The translations under genes and the position numbers were made by a program. Source: Campylobacter sp. MIT 99-7217 (GTDB lineage: Bacteria; Campylobacterota; Campylobacteria; Campylobacterales; Campylobacteraceae). Taken from it: a stretch of DNA of 64,000 bases. The notes beneath the pieces are model-generated. The model worked only from the letters and a program-made list of their open reading frames with translations. It made no database searches and had not been told where the DNA came from. Below, piece by piece: positions 29,327 to 39,193 of this stretch. Position 1 is the first letter of the stretch. The number at the start of each line of letters is the position of its first letter. The stretch is from the NCBI RefSeq assembly GCF_006864365.1, contig NZ_QHLJ01000006.1, positions 62,001-126,000 on the forward strand. Direction: 5' to 3'.

Positions 29327-30127
29327 ATGAAAAAAATTATTTTGCTGATCTTTGCTTTTTTGCTTTCAAGCTCTTTTGTTAAGGCAAATGATTATTTTGA
29401 ATACACTATACAGGGTGTTGAGGTTAAGATTTTTTCACTAGGAAAAAGAGATGCTCCTGTGGATAAGCTTATATTTAAAGACAAAAGCAAAGCCCATAGT
29501 CAAGCCTTAATGAAAAACGAACACAATCTTATGTTAATCAAGGATAAAAATTTTATTATGCTTGTAGATACAGGTTTTACGCATACAAGAGAGCTTTTAA
29601 AAGAGAGTTTAGCTCGTTTTGGTGTTAAATTTGAAGATATTACCCACCTTGTTATCACTCACGCACATGCAGATCATATAGGCGGGATTTTAAATGACAA
29701 GGGAGGCAATAATTTTCCAAATGCTAGCTTGTTGATTGATGAAAAAGAATATACTTTTTGGACCAATTCAAACAATGAGCTAAGCAAAAATGCTCTTCTA
29801 ATCTTTAAGGATAAAAAACAATTTTTTGATCACTCTAAGCCTCTTGTAAATTCCAAGCTTCATATAAAGCCTATCAAAGCTTATGGACATACTCCCGGAC
29901 ACAATGTCATAAGTCTTGATCATGATAAATTTGTTTTTATAGCCGATCTTGTTCATGTAGCAAGCATTCAGTTTAAAAATCCAGATATTGCGATTGCTTA
30001 CGATCTTGACAAGGATCAAGCTATAAAGACAAGAAAAGAATTTTTAAAAGACTTTGAAAAAAACAAAAGCTTGATACTTGGGGTACACACACCTTATATA
30101 GAATTTAAAAGCTTGAAAGATTTTTAA
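29327..30127 (+). CDS. Periplasmic metallo-beta-lactamase-fold hydrolase
   Basis: 266 residues: signal peptide (MKKIILLIFAFLLSSSFVKA), then an MBL fold with the zinc motif THAHADHIGG (HxHxDH), third His in KAYGHTPGHNVI, Asp in VFIADLVHV, and a final GVHTPY His. This is a hydrolase of the glyoxalase II / lactonase type; the substrate is not predictable and nothing points to beta-lactams. AAAGGAGAAAAA precedes the ATG, ten bases after the preceding gene. The operon terminator follows. Confidence 0.9.
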   Translation: MKKIILLIFAFLLSSSFVKANDYFEYTIQGVEVKIFSLGKRDAPVDKLIFKDKSKAHSQALMKNEHNLMLIKDKNFIMLVDTGFTHTRELLKESLARFGVKFEDITHLVITHAHADHIGGILNDKGGNNFPNASLLIDEKEYTFWTNSNNELSKNALLIFKDKKQFFDHSKPLVNSKLHIKPIKAYGHTPGHNVISLDHDKFVFIADLVHVASIQFKNPDIAIAYDLDKDQAIKTRKEFLKDFEKNKSLILGVHTPYIEFKSLKDF

Positions 30128-30137
30128 GTATTAAAAT

Positions 30138-30173
30138 ATACTAAGTTAAGTTTTTTCTCATCTTAGTATTTTT
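30138..30173 (+). terminator. Terminator of the comM-MBL operon
   Basis: ATACTAAG (30138-30145) pairs with CTTAGTAT (30162-30169) over a 16-base loop and is followed by TTTTT, ten bases after the stop. Confidence 0.6.
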
Positions 30174-30248
30174 GAAAGATTAGGATCTTGGGCTAAATTT
30201 AGCATTCACATGTGGATATAAATTTAAGCCCTTTAACTCTTTAAATTT

Positions 30249-30437
30249 ATATCCTTATTGTATTTTCAAGGGCTAAATCTTATCCTTAAACAACTAAGCC
30301 TAAGATGAGATTTAAGCCTTTAAATTTCACTTCTTCAAAGAGTAAATCATATCCTTAGGCACGAAGTTAAAATAAGACTTCAGCCTTTTCATTCTTTAAC
30401 TTTACTTCTTTAAAGGGTGAATCATATCCTTAGGCAC
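30249..30437. repeat. Decayed tandem copies of the fumC 3' end
   Basis: TATCCTTA recurs at about 30250, 30281, 30350 and 30425. The last is the true fumC end. The copy at 30325-30363 still encodes, on the minus strand, FVPKDMIYSLKK plus a stop, against [12 protein letters not shown] plus a stop in fumC. The two left copies are shorter and more worn. No gene lies in 30128-30401. Confidence 0.6.
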
Positions 30438-31799
30438 AACGAATTTATCATAATCAGCCTCACTAACCAAGCCAAGTTCCATAGCACTTTCTTTTAAAGA
30501 AATTCCCTTTTTGTGAGCATTTTTAGCAATTTTTGCCGCATTTTCATAGCCTATGTGAGGATTTAAAGCCGTTACTAGCATTAAAGAATTATTAAGATTA
30601 TGCTCTATTTTTTCTAAATTTGCCTCAATGCCAACAGCACAGTGCTCATTAAAAGAAAGCATAGAATCAGCTAGCAAATCAAGGCTTTGCAAGAAATTAT
30701 AAATTATAACAGGCTTAAAAACATTAAGTTCAAAATTACCTTGTGAGGCTGCAAAGCCAATAGCAGCGTCATTTCCCATAACCTGCACCGCAACCATAGT
30801 TACGGCCTCGCACTGAGTAGGATTAACCTTGCCGGGCATTATGGAGCTTCCGGGCTCATTTTCAGGTATATTAAGCTCAGCTAAGCCACATCTTGGCCCA
30901 CTTGCAAGCCATCTTATATCATTAGCTATCTTCATCAAATTTGCAGCCAAGCCCTTCATCGCACCATGTGTGAAAGTGATGGCGTCATGACTGGTTAGAG
31001 CGTGAAATTTATTAGGACTTGAGACAAAGTTAACCCCTGTTAGTTTGCTAAGTTCGCTACTTACTTCCTCGCTAAAATTTAAAGGAGCATTAAGCCCTGT
31101 GCCAACTGCAGTTCCTCCAATGGCAAGCTCTCTTAAGCTAGGAAGTGAGGCTAAAATTTGCTCTTTTGAATGCTCAAGCATAGATAAATATCCGCTAAAT
31201 TCTTGTCCCAAGGTTAAAGGAGTGGCATCTTGCAAGTGAGTTCTTCCAATTTTGACTATGTCCTTAAAAGCCTCAGTTTTTTTCTTAAAGGTAGAAATTA
31301 GCACATCAAGAGCTGGGATAAGCTTTTTTTCGATTTGCTCAACGCTAACTATGCTCATAGCTGTTGGGAAGGTATCATTTGAGCTTTGTCCCCTATTTAC
31401 ATGATCATTTGGGTGAATTTCTTTTTGCTTTCTAAAATCCTTGCCCATAAGCTCAGTAGCTACATTGGCAATGACTTCGTTGACATTCATATTGCTTTGA
31501 GTGCCTGATCCTGTTTGCCAAATGGCCAAAGGAAAATTATCATCAAATTTGCCCTTTAAGATCTCATCGCAAGCCTTAACAATGGCTTCTTTTTTTTCTG
31601 CATCAAGTCCGTTTCCAAGCTTGTGATTGATGATAGCGCAAGCTTTTTTAAGATTGACAAAGGCATAAATTAAAGCTTTTGGCATTTTTTCTATGCCTAT
31701 TTTGAAATTTTCAAAGCTTCTTTGAGTTTGCGCTCCCCAATACTTCTCATCAGGCACATTAACCTCGCCCATAGTGTCGTGTTCTACACGATAGATCAT
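30402..31799 (-). CDS. fumC: Fumarate hydratase class II
   Basis: Interconverts fumarate and malate in the TCA cycle; iron-independent tetramer. 465 residues from ATG 31799. Motifs: [30 protein letters not shown], and the signature [17 protein letters not shown] second in-frame ATG at 31817 has an identical site because 16 bases containing the ribosome binding site and start are duplicated; it would add MIFGEK. The shorter start is preferred because [13 protein letters not shown] matches family N-termini. Single-gene unit. Confidence 0.95.
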   Translation of the reverse strand: MIYRVEHDTMGEVNVPDEKYWGAQTQRSFENFKIGIEKMPKALIYAFVNLKKACAIINHKLGNGLDAEKKEAIVKACDEILKGKFDDNFPLAIWQTGSGTQSNMNVNEVIANVATELMGKDFRKQKEIHPNDHVNRGQSSNDTFPTAMSIVSVEQIEKKLIPALDVLISTFKKKTEAFKDIVKIGRTHLQDATPLTLGQEFSGYLSMLEHSKEQILASLPSLRELAIGGTAVGTGLNAPLNFSEEVSSELSKLTGVNFVSSPNKFHALTSHDAITFTHGAMKGLAANLMKIANDIRWLASGPRCGLAELNIPENEPGSSIMPGKVNPTQCEAVTMVAVQVMGNDAAIGFAASQGNFELNVFKPVIIYNFLQSLDLLADSMLSFNEHCAVGIEANLEKIEHNLNNSLMLVTALNPHIGYENAAKIAKNAHKKGISLKESAMELGLVSEADYDKFVVPKDMIHPLKK

Positions 31800-31826
31800 T
31801 TTTTCTCCAAAGATCATTTTTTCTCC
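31793..31826. repeat. Tandem 16-bp duplication of the fumC start region
   Basis: AGATCATTTTTTCTCC occurs at 31793-31808 and 31811-31826, period 18. On the minus strand each copy reads GGAGAAAAAATGATCT, a complete ribosome binding site plus start, and the two ATGs are in frame. Confidence 0.9.
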
Positions 31827-31849
31827 TCTAAAATTAAAGATAATGAGTT

Positions 31850-31855
31850 ATTGTA
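31850..31855 (-). promoter_or_regulatory. -10 box of the fumC promoter
   Basis: TACAAT on the minus strand, 32 bases before the upstream fumC ATG. Confidence 0.4.
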
Positions 31856-31962
31856 GCATATTTTTTGTTTTCATTAAAGCTATAAAGATATTTTCATACC
31901 TTTTTATTTTTTAGAGTTTCATTTCTAAATTCCTTAAGCACCTTGTTGAAATTTATATTTTT

Positions 31963-31971
31963 TGCTATAAT
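31963..31971 (+). promoter_or_regulatory. Extended -10 promoter of galU-pgi
   Basis: TGCTATAAT, an extended -10 box ending 35 bases before the galU ATG, with TTGTTG at 31943-31948 as a plausible -35 at 17 bases. Confidence 0.65.
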
Positions 31972-32006
31972 CAAGCTTTTATTTATAAATTTTCAAGGAC
32001 AAAAAT

Positions 32007-32831
32007 ATGCTTCAAACTTGTATCTTCCCAGCAGCAGGCTATGGAACGCGTTTTTTACCTGCGACAAAAAGCTTACCAAAAGAGATGTTACCTATACTTA
32101 CTAAGCCTTTGATTCACTATGGCGTTGATGAAGCTTTGGAAGCTGGTATGGAAAATATGGGCTTTGTAACGGGGCGTGGAAAAAGGGCTTTGGAGGATTA
32201 TTTTGATATTTCTTATGAGCTAGAACATCAAATTTCAGGCACAAAAAAAGAATATTTGCTCAGTGAAATTCGTTCTTTGATCGATCGTTGCACCTTTACT
32301 TTCACAAGACAAAAAGAAATGAAAGGCTTAGGCGATGCGGTTTTAAAGGGCAGACCTTTGGCTGGAGATGAAGCCTTTGGCGTGGTTTTGGCTGATGATT
32401 TGTGCGTGAATGAAAATGGTATCGGCGTTATGGCTCAAATGATCAAAATTTATGAAAAATACCGCTGCACCATAGTTGCTGTAATGGAAGTACCACAAGA
32501 TCAGGTTTCAAACTACGGCGTGATAAGTGGCAATGTCGTCGAGGATAATTTAATCATGGTAAATTCGATGATAGAAAAGCCAAGCCCAGAAGAAGCTCCA
32601 AGTAATTTGGCAATAATTGGCAGATATATCTTAACGCCTGATATTTTCGGCATTTTAGAAAATACCAAGGCAGGCAAAAATGGCGAAATTCAGCTTACCG
32701 ACGCCCTTTTAACTCAGGCAACAAATGGAATGGTCATGGCTTATAAATTTGAGGGCAAGCGTTTTGATTGCGGTAGTGTAGAGGGCTTTGTGGAAGCGAC
32801 AAATTATTTTTATAAGAAAAGTTTATGCTAA
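32007..32831 (+). CDS. galU: UTP-glucose-1-phosphate uridylyltransferase
   Basis: Makes UDP-glucose from UTP and glucose-1-phosphate for surface carbohydrate synthesis. 274 residues. N-terminal nucleotide-binding motif FPAAGYGTRFLPATKSLPKE, then VLADDLCVNENG and KNGEIQLTDAL. Its last seven bases overlap pgi. Since Campylobacter does not ferment glucose, the galU-pgi pair serves lipooligosaccharide and capsule precursors. Confidence 0.96.
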   Translation: MLQTCIFPAAGYGTRFLPATKSLPKEMLPILTKPLIHYGVDEALEAGMENMGFVTGRGKRALEDYFDISYELEHQISGTKKEYLLSEIRSLIDRCTFTFTRQKEMKGLGDAVLKGRPLAGDEAFGVVLADDLCVNENGIGVMAQMIKIYEKYRCTIVAVMEVPQDQVSNYGVISGNVVEDNLIMVNSMIEKPSPEEAPSNLAIIGRYILTPDIFGILENTKAGKNGEIQLTDALLTQATNGMVMAYKFEGKRFDCGSVEGFVEATNYFYKKSLC

Positions 32832-34051
32832 AAAACAGCTTATTTTTTCCAAAAACTGAACTAAAGCTCATCAGCTCTTATGCTAGGCGGATCAATGATG
32901 AGCTTGAAAGTGGCGATGTGGGGTATTATCACTTGATCGATACTTCTTTGAGCCTTGTTGATGAAAGTCTTGAGTTTATTAAGGATAAAACGCATATTAA
33001 AAATATCGTTTTGGTGGGAATGGGTGGCTCAAGTTGTGGCGTGAAAGCACTTAGGGATTTGCTTTTTGATGAAAAAAACAATGATAAAAAGCTTTTTATA
33101 CTCGATAACACCTCCTCGCACTCTTTTACTAAGACTCTTGAGGGCTTAAAGCTTGAAGAAAGCTTGTTTTTAATCACCAGCAAAACAGGAAGCACGATAG
33201 AAGTCGTTTCGCTTTTTAAGCTCATTATAGCACATTTTTCGCTTAAATTTGAGGAGCTTAAAAAATACTTTGTTTTTATCACGGATAAGGACTCTAAGCT
33301 TCATAAACAAGGGCTTGATTTGGGTGTTAAAACCTTTTTTATCCCTCAAAATGTAGGCGGGCGTTTTAGCGTGCTTTCAGCCGTTGGCATAGTGCCACTT
33401 TGCTTTTGTGGATACAATGCAAAAGCTTTTTTAGAAGGAGCTAGAGCTTGTTTTGAGGACTTTTTTATGCATAAAAAAGAAGAGCTTTTGCAAAAGGCTT
33501 ATCATTACTGCACGCACAAAAGTGCAAATATCAATGTGCTTTTTTCATATTCTGACGCTTTTAAGGGCTTTAATGAGTGGTATATCCAGCTTATCGCTGA
33601 AAGTTTGGGCAAAAAAAGAGGCTATAAAAGGGTGGGTTTAACGCCTATTGCTTTGATCGGCGCTAGGGATCAGCACAGCTTTTTACAGCTCATTATGGAC
33701 GGACCAAAAAACAAAACGATCACTTTTTTAAAAATCCTTGATAGCAAAAAAGCACCTATCATACCAAATTTAGACTTTTCTTACCTTGATAGCTTGAGCA
33801 ATGGCGTAAATTTACACGAGCTTTTAAATGCACAATGCGATGCGACCATGCATGCTTTGATCGCTGAGGGACTCAGCGTTGATTTGATCGAGCTTGAAAA
33901 GCTTGATGCGTGGCATATAGGGTATTTGATGTATTATTATGAGCTTTTTACCTCAACTTGCGGGATCATGCTTGGTATCAATACCTACGATCAACCCGGC
34001 GTTGAAGTGGGCAAGCTTATACTTAAAAATATACTTGGCGTTAAAAAATAA
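32825..34051 (+). CDS. pgi: Glucose-6-phosphate isomerase
   Basis: Interconverts glucose-6-phosphate and fructose-6-phosphate. 408 residues, the short form usual in Campylobacter. Motifs: VGMGGSSCGVKALRDL, LITSKTGSTIEVVSLFK, NVGGRFSVLSAVGIVPL, GARDQHSFLQLIMDGP and the C-terminal EVGKLILKNILG. The start lies inside the end of galU, so translation is coupled. Works in gluconeogenesis and sugar-nucleotide supply. Confidence 0.95.
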   Translation: MLKNSLFFPKTELKLISSYARRINDELESGDVGYYHLIDTSLSLVDESLEFIKDKTHIKNIVLVGMGGSSCGVKALRDLLFDEKNNDKKLFILDNTSSHSFTKTLEGLKLEESLFLITSKTGSTIEVVSLFKLIIAHFSLKFEELKKYFVFITDKDSKLHKQGLDLGVKTFFIPQNVGGRFSVLSAVGIVPLCFCGYNAKAFLEGARACFEDFFMHKKEELLQKAYHYCTHKSANINVLFSYSDAFKGFNEWYIQLIAESLGKKRGYKRVGLTPIALIGARDQHSFLQLIMDGPKNKTITFLKILDSKKAPIIPNLDFSYLDSLSNGVNLHELLNAQCDATMHALIAEGLSVDLIELEKLDAWHIGYLMYYYELFTSTCGIMLGINTYDQPGVEVGKLILKNILGVKK

Positions 34052-34100
34052 AACAAAGCTACTTAAAGCATAAATTTAGATTAAGGATTAAAGATTAAAG

Positions 34101-35489
34101 ATGGGTTATTTAGATGATGGATATTTGGATTTAGATATTGAAAGGGCGATTTTAGCTTCTTGTCTTTATAGTGAAAATGCTTATGAAAGCATTGCTACAG
34201 AGATAGAAGCAAATGATTTTAGTCTTAAGGCTCATGAGGATATTTTTAGGGCTATTGTTGCTTGCTCTAATGCAAGAGAGCCTATCAGTCCTACCTTTAT
34301 CAAAAAATACAAAAAACTTGATGAAAAGGTTTTAAGTGAAGTTCTTGAAACAAGTTCTGTAGTTGATATAAGCAAATACGCCAAAGAACTTAAAGAAAAA
34401 TCCACAAAAAGAAAGCTCTTAAATTTCGCCTACACTATGCCTGCTAAGATCAATGAACCAAGACCTGTGAGTGAAATTTCAGATGAGCTTAATAAAGAAA
34501 TTTTTAATATCACAAACCGTGCTAATAGCTCAGATATCAAAGATATGCCTGTGGTTTTAGGAGAACTTTTAGAAGAGTTTAAAAAGCAAAAAGAAGCTAA
34601 AAATAAAGAAATTTTAGGTCTTGATACAGGTTTTAATGATTTAAACAAAATGACAAAGGGCTTTAAGGCAGGTGATCTTGTCATCATCGCTGCAAGACCG
34701 GGTATGGGAAAAACTACGATTTGTTTAAATTTTATAGAAACAACACTTAATGATGGCAAAGGTGTTGTGCTGTTTTCTTTGGAAATGCCAGCAACGCAGA
34801 TTATTATAAGGTTGATTTCTGCAAAGACTTCTATCCCCTTGCAAAGGCTTTTAATTGCTGATTTAAACGAAGATGAATGGGAAAGAGTAGCTGATGCTTG
34901 CAACGAATACTCTAAAAAAAATTTTTATATCTATGATAATGGTAGTGCGAGTATCGCAGACATTAGAGCGATTTTAAGAAAGCTTAAAAACCAAGATGAG
35001 AGCATAGAACTTTGCGTGGTGGATTATATAGGCTTGATGATGAGTAGTTCAAATTTTAGTGATAGACATTTACAAGTAAGTGAAATTTCAAGAGGTTTTA
35101 AACTTCTTGCTAGAGAACTTAACATGCCTATCATCGCCCTTTCTCAGCTTAACAGAGAGGTTGATAAAAGATCAAATAAACGCCCTATGCCAAGTGATTT
35201 AAGAGAAAGTGGTGCTTTAGAACAAGATGCCGACACCATACTTTTTGTTTATCGTGATGATGTGTATAAGGAGCTTGAAGAAAGAGAAAGAGAGAGCAAG
35301 GCTAAGGCTGAAGGAAAAGAATACAAAAGGCATTTTTTCCCCAACCCCAAACAAGAAGAAGCAGAGCTTATAGTAGGGAAAAACAGGCACGGACCTACAG
35401 GCTTTGTAAAGCTTATCTTTCTTAAAGAAAATGCTCGTTTTGTGCAAGATACGAGGCTTAATATCGAACAAAGCGAATTTACCGAGTGA
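34101..35489 (+). CDS. dnaB: Replicative DNA helicase DnaB
   Basis: Hexameric helicase that opens DNA at the replication fork. 462 residues: N-terminal primase-interacting domain (about 8-105, DLDIERAILASCLYSENAYE), linker, and RecA-like C-terminal domain with Walker A AARPGMGKTT, VVLFSLEMP, Walker B LCVVDYIGLM and SQLNREVDKRSNKRPMPSDL. No intein. The ribosome binding site is weak (GATTAAAG), 49 bases after pgi, and no separate promoter is obvious. Confidence 0.96.
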   Translation: MGYLDDGYLDLDIERAILASCLYSENAYESIATEIEANDFSLKAHEDIFRAIVACSNAREPISPTFIKKYKKLDEKVLSEVLETSSVVDISKYAKELKEKSTKRKLLNFAYTMPAKINEPRPVSEISDELNKEIFNITNRANSSDIKDMPVVLGELLEEFKKQKEAKNKEILGLDTGFNDLNKMTKGFKAGDLVIIAARPGMGKTTICLNFIETTLNDGKGVVLFSLEMPATQIIIRLISAKTSIPLQRLLIADLNEDEWERVADACNEYSKKNFYIYDNGSASIADIRAILRKLKNQDESIELCVVDYIGLMMSSSNFSDRHLQVSEISRGFKLLARELNMPIIALSQLNREVDKRSNKRPMPSDLRESGALEQDADTILFVYRDDVYKELEERERESKAKAEGKEYKRHFFPNPKQEEAELIVGKNRHGPTGFVKLIFLKENARFVQDTRLNIEQSEFTE

Positions 35490-35516
35490 TTTTATTACTT
35501 TTTAATCAAATTTTCT

Positions 35517-35522
35517 TATAAT
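35517..35522 (+). promoter_or_regulatory. -10 box of the lpxD promoter
   Basis: A perfect TATAAT between dnaB and lpxD, 28 bases before the ATG and preceded by T-rich sequence. Confidence 0.6.
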
Positions 35523-35550
35523 AAACAAGATATTTTTTGAAAGGCTTACA

Positions 35551-36510
35551 ATGAAACTCAGCGAAATTGCGGATTTTTTAAATCTTGAATATAAGGGCGA
35601 GGATATAGAAATTTCAGCCTTAAACTCTATACTTGAAGCAAATTTTATGCAACTTACTTATTGTGATGGAGAAAAAAACTCTAAGGATATAGAGCGGACA
35701 AATGCAGGGGCTATTTTGGTAAGTCAAAGTTTTAAACACCTTGTTCCAAAAGAAACAAAAGCACTTATAAGCCAAAATCCTCATCTTGATTTTGCTTATT
35801 TGAGTAAGCTTTTTGCAAAAAGCTTGATCAGTAAAGAAAAAAAAGAAAATCATATCGCTAAAAGCGCAACGATCATGCCAAATGTTTATATAGGACAAGG
35901 AGTAAGTATCGGCGAAAATGTCATTATCATGGCAGGAGCTTATATAGGGGATAATGTAAGCATAGGCGATGAGAGTATAATCCACCCAAATGTCGTCATT
36001 TATAATGATAGCAAGATAGGTAAAAAATGTCAGCTTTTAGCAAATTGTGTCATAGGAAGTGATGGCTTTGGCTATGCACACAACAAAAACGGCGAACATT
36101 TTAAAATTTATCACAATGGCAATGTTATCTTAGAAGATTTCGTAGAAATAGGTGCTTGCACGACTATCGATCGTTCTGTGTTTTCAAGCACTATCATCAA
36201 AGCAGGCACAAAGATAGATAATCTCGTCCAAATAGGGCATAATTGCATACTAGGGGAAAATTGTTTGCTTGCTGCTCAAACAGGACTTGCAGGCTCAAGC
36301 GAACTTGGAAGAAATGTCGTCATGGGCGGACAAAGTGCTACAAGCGGGCATTTAAAAATCGGCGATTTTACAACCATAGCCGCAAGAGGTGCTGCGATAC
36401 GAAATTTAGAAGGCGGGCGTGTTTATGGAGGCGCTCCTGCTATGCCACAAAGAGACTGGCTTAAACTTCAAGCAAAGATGAATACACTGATAAAAGAGAG
36501 GAAAAGCTAA
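35551..36510 (+). CDS. lpxD: UDP-3-O-acylglucosamine N-acyltransferase
   Basis: Adds the second hydroxyacyl chain in lipid A synthesis, in the cytoplasm. 319 residues: N-terminal uridine-binding domain (about 1-95), then left-handed beta-helix of hexapeptide repeats (about 105-290; GVSIGENVIIMAGAYIGDNV, DSKIGKKCQLLANCVIGSD) with catalytic His in the VQIGHNCILGENC region, and a C-terminal helix (DWLKLQAKMNTLIKER). The ATG is preceded by GAAAGGCTTACA. Single-gene unit with its own TATAAT. Confidence 0.95.
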   Translation: MKLSEIADFLNLEYKGEDIEISALNSILEANFMQLTYCDGEKNSKDIERTNAGAILVSQSFKHLVPKETKALISQNPHLDFAYLSKLFAKSLISKEKKENHIAKSATIMPNVYIGQGVSIGENVIIMAGAYIGDNVSIGDESIIHPNVVIYNDSKIGKKCQLLANCVIGSDGFGYAHNKNGEHFKIYHNGNVILEDFVEIGACTTIDRSVFSSTIIKAGTKIDNLVQIGHNCILGENCLLAAQTGLAGSSELGRNVVMGGQSATSGHLKIGDFTTIAARGAAIRNLEGGRVYGGAPAMPQRDWLKLQAKMNTLIKERKS

Positions 36511-36520
36511 AGCTTTTTTC
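36502..36520 (+). terminator. Short terminator hairpin at the lpxD stop
   Basis: AAAAGC (36502-36507) pairs with GCTTTT (36512-36517), loop TAAA, running into TTTTTTC. The stem includes the last lpxD codons. Confidence 0.45.
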
Positions 36521-37012
36521 TCCTTTCTTTTAGTTTTGATATCCGACATAAAATAAAACATAATTTATCCTTTAAAATGTGCAAATTTTAAATAAAATGT
36601 AAATAAGCCTTAATTTTTTAAAATTTTTACAAAAAATTTAAGAAAATATTGCTTATTTTGCGTTAAATTTTCAAAAATTCACAGAAAATTCACGAAGCTT
36701 TCCTATCATTTCTCTATGTAACAAAAATTACAACCATTAGGGGATTTGCTGATAGTTTTTATGTATTTTTTAGCCGAGATAAAATATTTTTTTATTTTAT
36801 TAAGTTTTATTTAAGTGATTTAAAATTAATATTTGATAAATATTTATTTACTATTTATATAAATATTAAATGTATATTTACTATTTATTATATTTTATGT
36901 CAAAATTTGTCTTAAAATGTTACTATAAGTTACAAAATAGAGATTTTGTTTTTTTTTTTTTTGTATTTACCAAAAAAATGAGCTATAATAACAACTTTTT
37001 GAGGAGACTGAC
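36521..37012. other. Gene-free AT-rich spacer before the chemoreceptor gene
   Basis: About 490 bases with no open frame of note on either strand and no tRNA or repeat seen. It contains long A/T blocks such as the ATTTATTTACTATTTAT repeats near 36840-36900, a 14-base T run at 36949-36962, and the chemoreceptor promoter at its right end. It could hold a small RNA, but no hairpin-plus-T-run unit stands out. Confidence 0.6.
36949..36989 (+). promoter_or_regulatory. Chemoreceptor promoter with T14 tract
   Basis: TATAAT at 36984-36989, 24 bases before the ATG, lies downstream of a 14-base T run (36949-36962) at the distance where Campylobacter promoters carry T-rich -35 regions. Confidence 0.6.
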
Positions 37013-39115
37013 ATGCAATTTTTTAACAATCTAAAACTTGGGTTCAAGGTGAGCCTATTTTTTGGCTTTCTTTTTGGGGTCTGTATCTATGCGATTTTGT
37101 ATATTGTTAATGCAAGTTCAACAGGTATTCAAACGCAAGAATCAAAAAAACTTCTTGAAGTAACTTCTAAAAGGCACGCAAATCGTATCGAAGGCTTGCT
37201 TGATGAAGTAGAAAGTGTGATGAATTTCCTTGCTCAAAATATGCAATCTCAAATGGATCAAAATCTTAATTTTTCTTATGATGACATAGCAGCACGGGTA
37301 GGCAATGCGATCAGTAATATGCCTTATGTAACTTATGGCTTTAGTGTGGCAAGAAATGGAACGCATTTGCACAATCATTTCATTAATATTGACGAAAGAG
37401 CAAGACTTTCCACCGGAGATATCTTAATCGTTGCTCGAGATAGGAGCGAGGGTTCAAAAAAAGATATTCAAATCATATACGGCGAAACTGAAATTTTGCA
37501 GTTTAATAGCGTCAATCAAGCTTTTTCTAGCGGAAAAACAAGTGCTGGAAATCCAAGATTTATCAAGGTAGAAGGTCAAGAAATCTTTGCTGCGTCCTTA
37601 TCTATCCCTCTTATTAAAGATAATGTTGTTCAGGGTGTTATCGGTGTTATCATTGACTTTGAAGAATTTTCAAAAAATATTTTAGAGGGTAAAAGATCAT
37701 TTGAGGGTGAATATAGCTTTTTAATGGGACCTGATTTAAGCTTAGCCGTGCATCCTTTCAAAGAAAATTTAGGTAAAAAAGTCCCCTCTCTCATCACAGC
37801 ACAATCAGCTGCAAAAATTACTTCTAGCGTTGAAAATAAAAGAGATGAGGTTGTAGAATATGAAAATTTATACGGCTCACAAGGCTATTTGGGGCTTTCG
37901 CATTTTTCTTTGGGAAAAAGATCAAACTCATATTGGACTATAGCGACTTTTGCACCTAGTGATTCTATTTTTGCCCCTGTAAAAGAGCTTTTTAAAACTA
38001 TACTCATAGCAGGGATTGTTTCTTTTCTCATTGTGGTGGTGATTATCTTTGTTTTTGTGAAAAAATACCTCGTGGCTAAGATAGAGTTTATACTTGAAAA
38101 GCTGAAAATGTTTTTTGATTATATTAATTTTAAAAGCCAAACTCCTCCTCCAACTCTAAATTTAAAGACAAATGATGAGCTTGGAATGTTTGCAAAAAGC
38201 TTGAATGATAATATCAATAGAGCCAATCAAGTTTTTTTGCAAAATAAAGAAATCGTTCAAAAAGTAACCAAAGCTCTTAATCAAGCTGAATTAGGAAATT
38301 TAGATGTCAGGGTAGAGGATAGGTCGCAAAATCCTGATATTGATGCTTTGGTGCTTAGGCTGAATAAACTTCTTTCTATTTTAAGGGATAAGGTAGGAAG
38401 TGATATGACGGCTATTCAGCATATATTTGAAGAATATAAGACCTTAGATTTTAGAAATCAAATCCCTAATGCAAGCGGTATAGTCGAAGTAACGACAAAT
38501 CTTTTAGGACAAGAGATTGTAAAAATGCTTACAAAAAGCTCTGAATTTGCCAACGCTCTTTCTGATGAATCAGGCAAGTTACAAGAGGGTATAAGAACCC
38601 TTACTAAAAGCTCAAATTCACAAGCAACCTCACTTGAAGAAACTGCGGCAGCACTTGAGGAAATTACTTCAAGTATGCAAAATGTTTCACATAAAACAGG
38701 AGAGGTTATTGTTCAAAGTGAGGAGATTAAAAATATCACTTCTATCATCGCTGATATAGCTGATCAAATCAACTTACTTGCCCTTAATGCTGCCATTGAA
38801 GCTGCAAGGGCTGGAGAGCATGGACGAGGCTTTGCCGTTGTTGCTGATGAGGTTAGAAAACTTGCTGAAAGAACACAAAAATCCTTAAGTGAGATCGAAG
38901 CAAGTACAAATTTACTTGTGCAAAGCATTAATGATATGGCTGAAAGTATCAAAGAACAAACCATGGGTATCACTCAAATCAATGAAAGCGTTACACAAAT
39001 AGAGCAAGCCACTCAAGATAATGTAAAAATCGCTAATGATTCAGTTGCCATTTCAGATAGCGTGAGTGCTATTGCTGCTGATATTTTAGCTGATGTAGAA
39101 AAGAAGAAATTTTAA
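37013..39115 (+). CDS. Methyl-accepting chemotaxis protein (dCache type)
   Basis: Transmembrane chemoreceptor that signals through CheA/CheW. 700 residues: TM1 about 12-33; periplasmic dCache ligand domain about 35-320; TM2 about 322-350 ([18 protein letters not shown]); a HAMP-like linker; and a signalling domain whose hairpin tip is [20 protein letters not shown], followed by [20 protein letters not shown]. Methylation-type Glu/Gln sites appear in [15 protein letters not shown]. Length and layout fit Campylobacter group A Tlp receptors. The ligand is not predictable. GAGGAGACTGAC precedes the ATG. Confidence 0.94.
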   Translation: MQFFNNLKLGFKVSLFFGFLFGVCIYAILYIVNASSTGIQTQESKKLLEVTSKRHANRIEGLLDEVESVMNFLAQNMQSQMDQNLNFSYDDIAARVGNAISNMPYVTYGFSVARNGTHLHNHFINIDERARLSTGDILIVARDRSEGSKKDIQIIYGETEILQFNSVNQAFSSGKTSAGNPRFIKVEGQEIFAASLSIPLIKDNVVQGVIGVIIDFEEFSKNILEGKRSFEGEYSFLMGPDLSLAVHPFKENLGKKVPSLITAQSAAKITSSVENKRDEVVEYENLYGSQGYLGLSHFSLGKRSNSYWTIATFAPSDSIFAPVKELFKTILIAGIVSFLIVVVIIFVFVKKYLVAKIEFILEKLKMFFDYINFKSQTPPPTLNLKTNDELGMFAKSLNDNINRANQVFLQNKEIVQKVTKALNQAELGNLDVRVEDRSQNPDIDALVLRLNKLLSILRDKVGSDMTAIQHIFEEYKTLDFRNQIPNASGIVEVTTNLLGQEIVKMLTKSSEFANALSDESGKLQEGIRTLTKSSNSQATSLEETAAALEEITSSMQNVSHKTGEVIVQSEEIKNITSIIADIADQINLLALNAAIEAARAGEHGRGFAVVADEVRKLAERTQKSLSEIEASTNLLVQSINDMAESIKEQTMGITQINESVTQIEQATQDNVKIANDSVAISDSVSAIAADILADVEKKKF

Positions 39116-39120
39116 AAGTT

Positions 39121-39154
39121 TTTTTACCCTTAAATTTTTATTTAAGGGTAAAAA
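39121..39154. terminator. Bidirectional terminator between the chemoreceptor and hydrolase genes
   Basis: A 14-pair stem (39121-39134 with 39141-39154; core ACCCTTAAA and TTTAAGGGT) has A/T runs on both sides, so it can stop transcription from either strand. It sits between convergent genes. Confidence 0.85.
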
Positions 39155-39193
39155 TTTATCACTAAGTCTTATTTTACCTTTTTAATTTCTTAT

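Noticed and set aside
36740-36765. Sigma-28-like box (GCTGATAG) far upstream of the chemoreceptor gene
   Set aside because: No TAAA at the right spacing, and a good sigma-70 box lies much nearer the gene.
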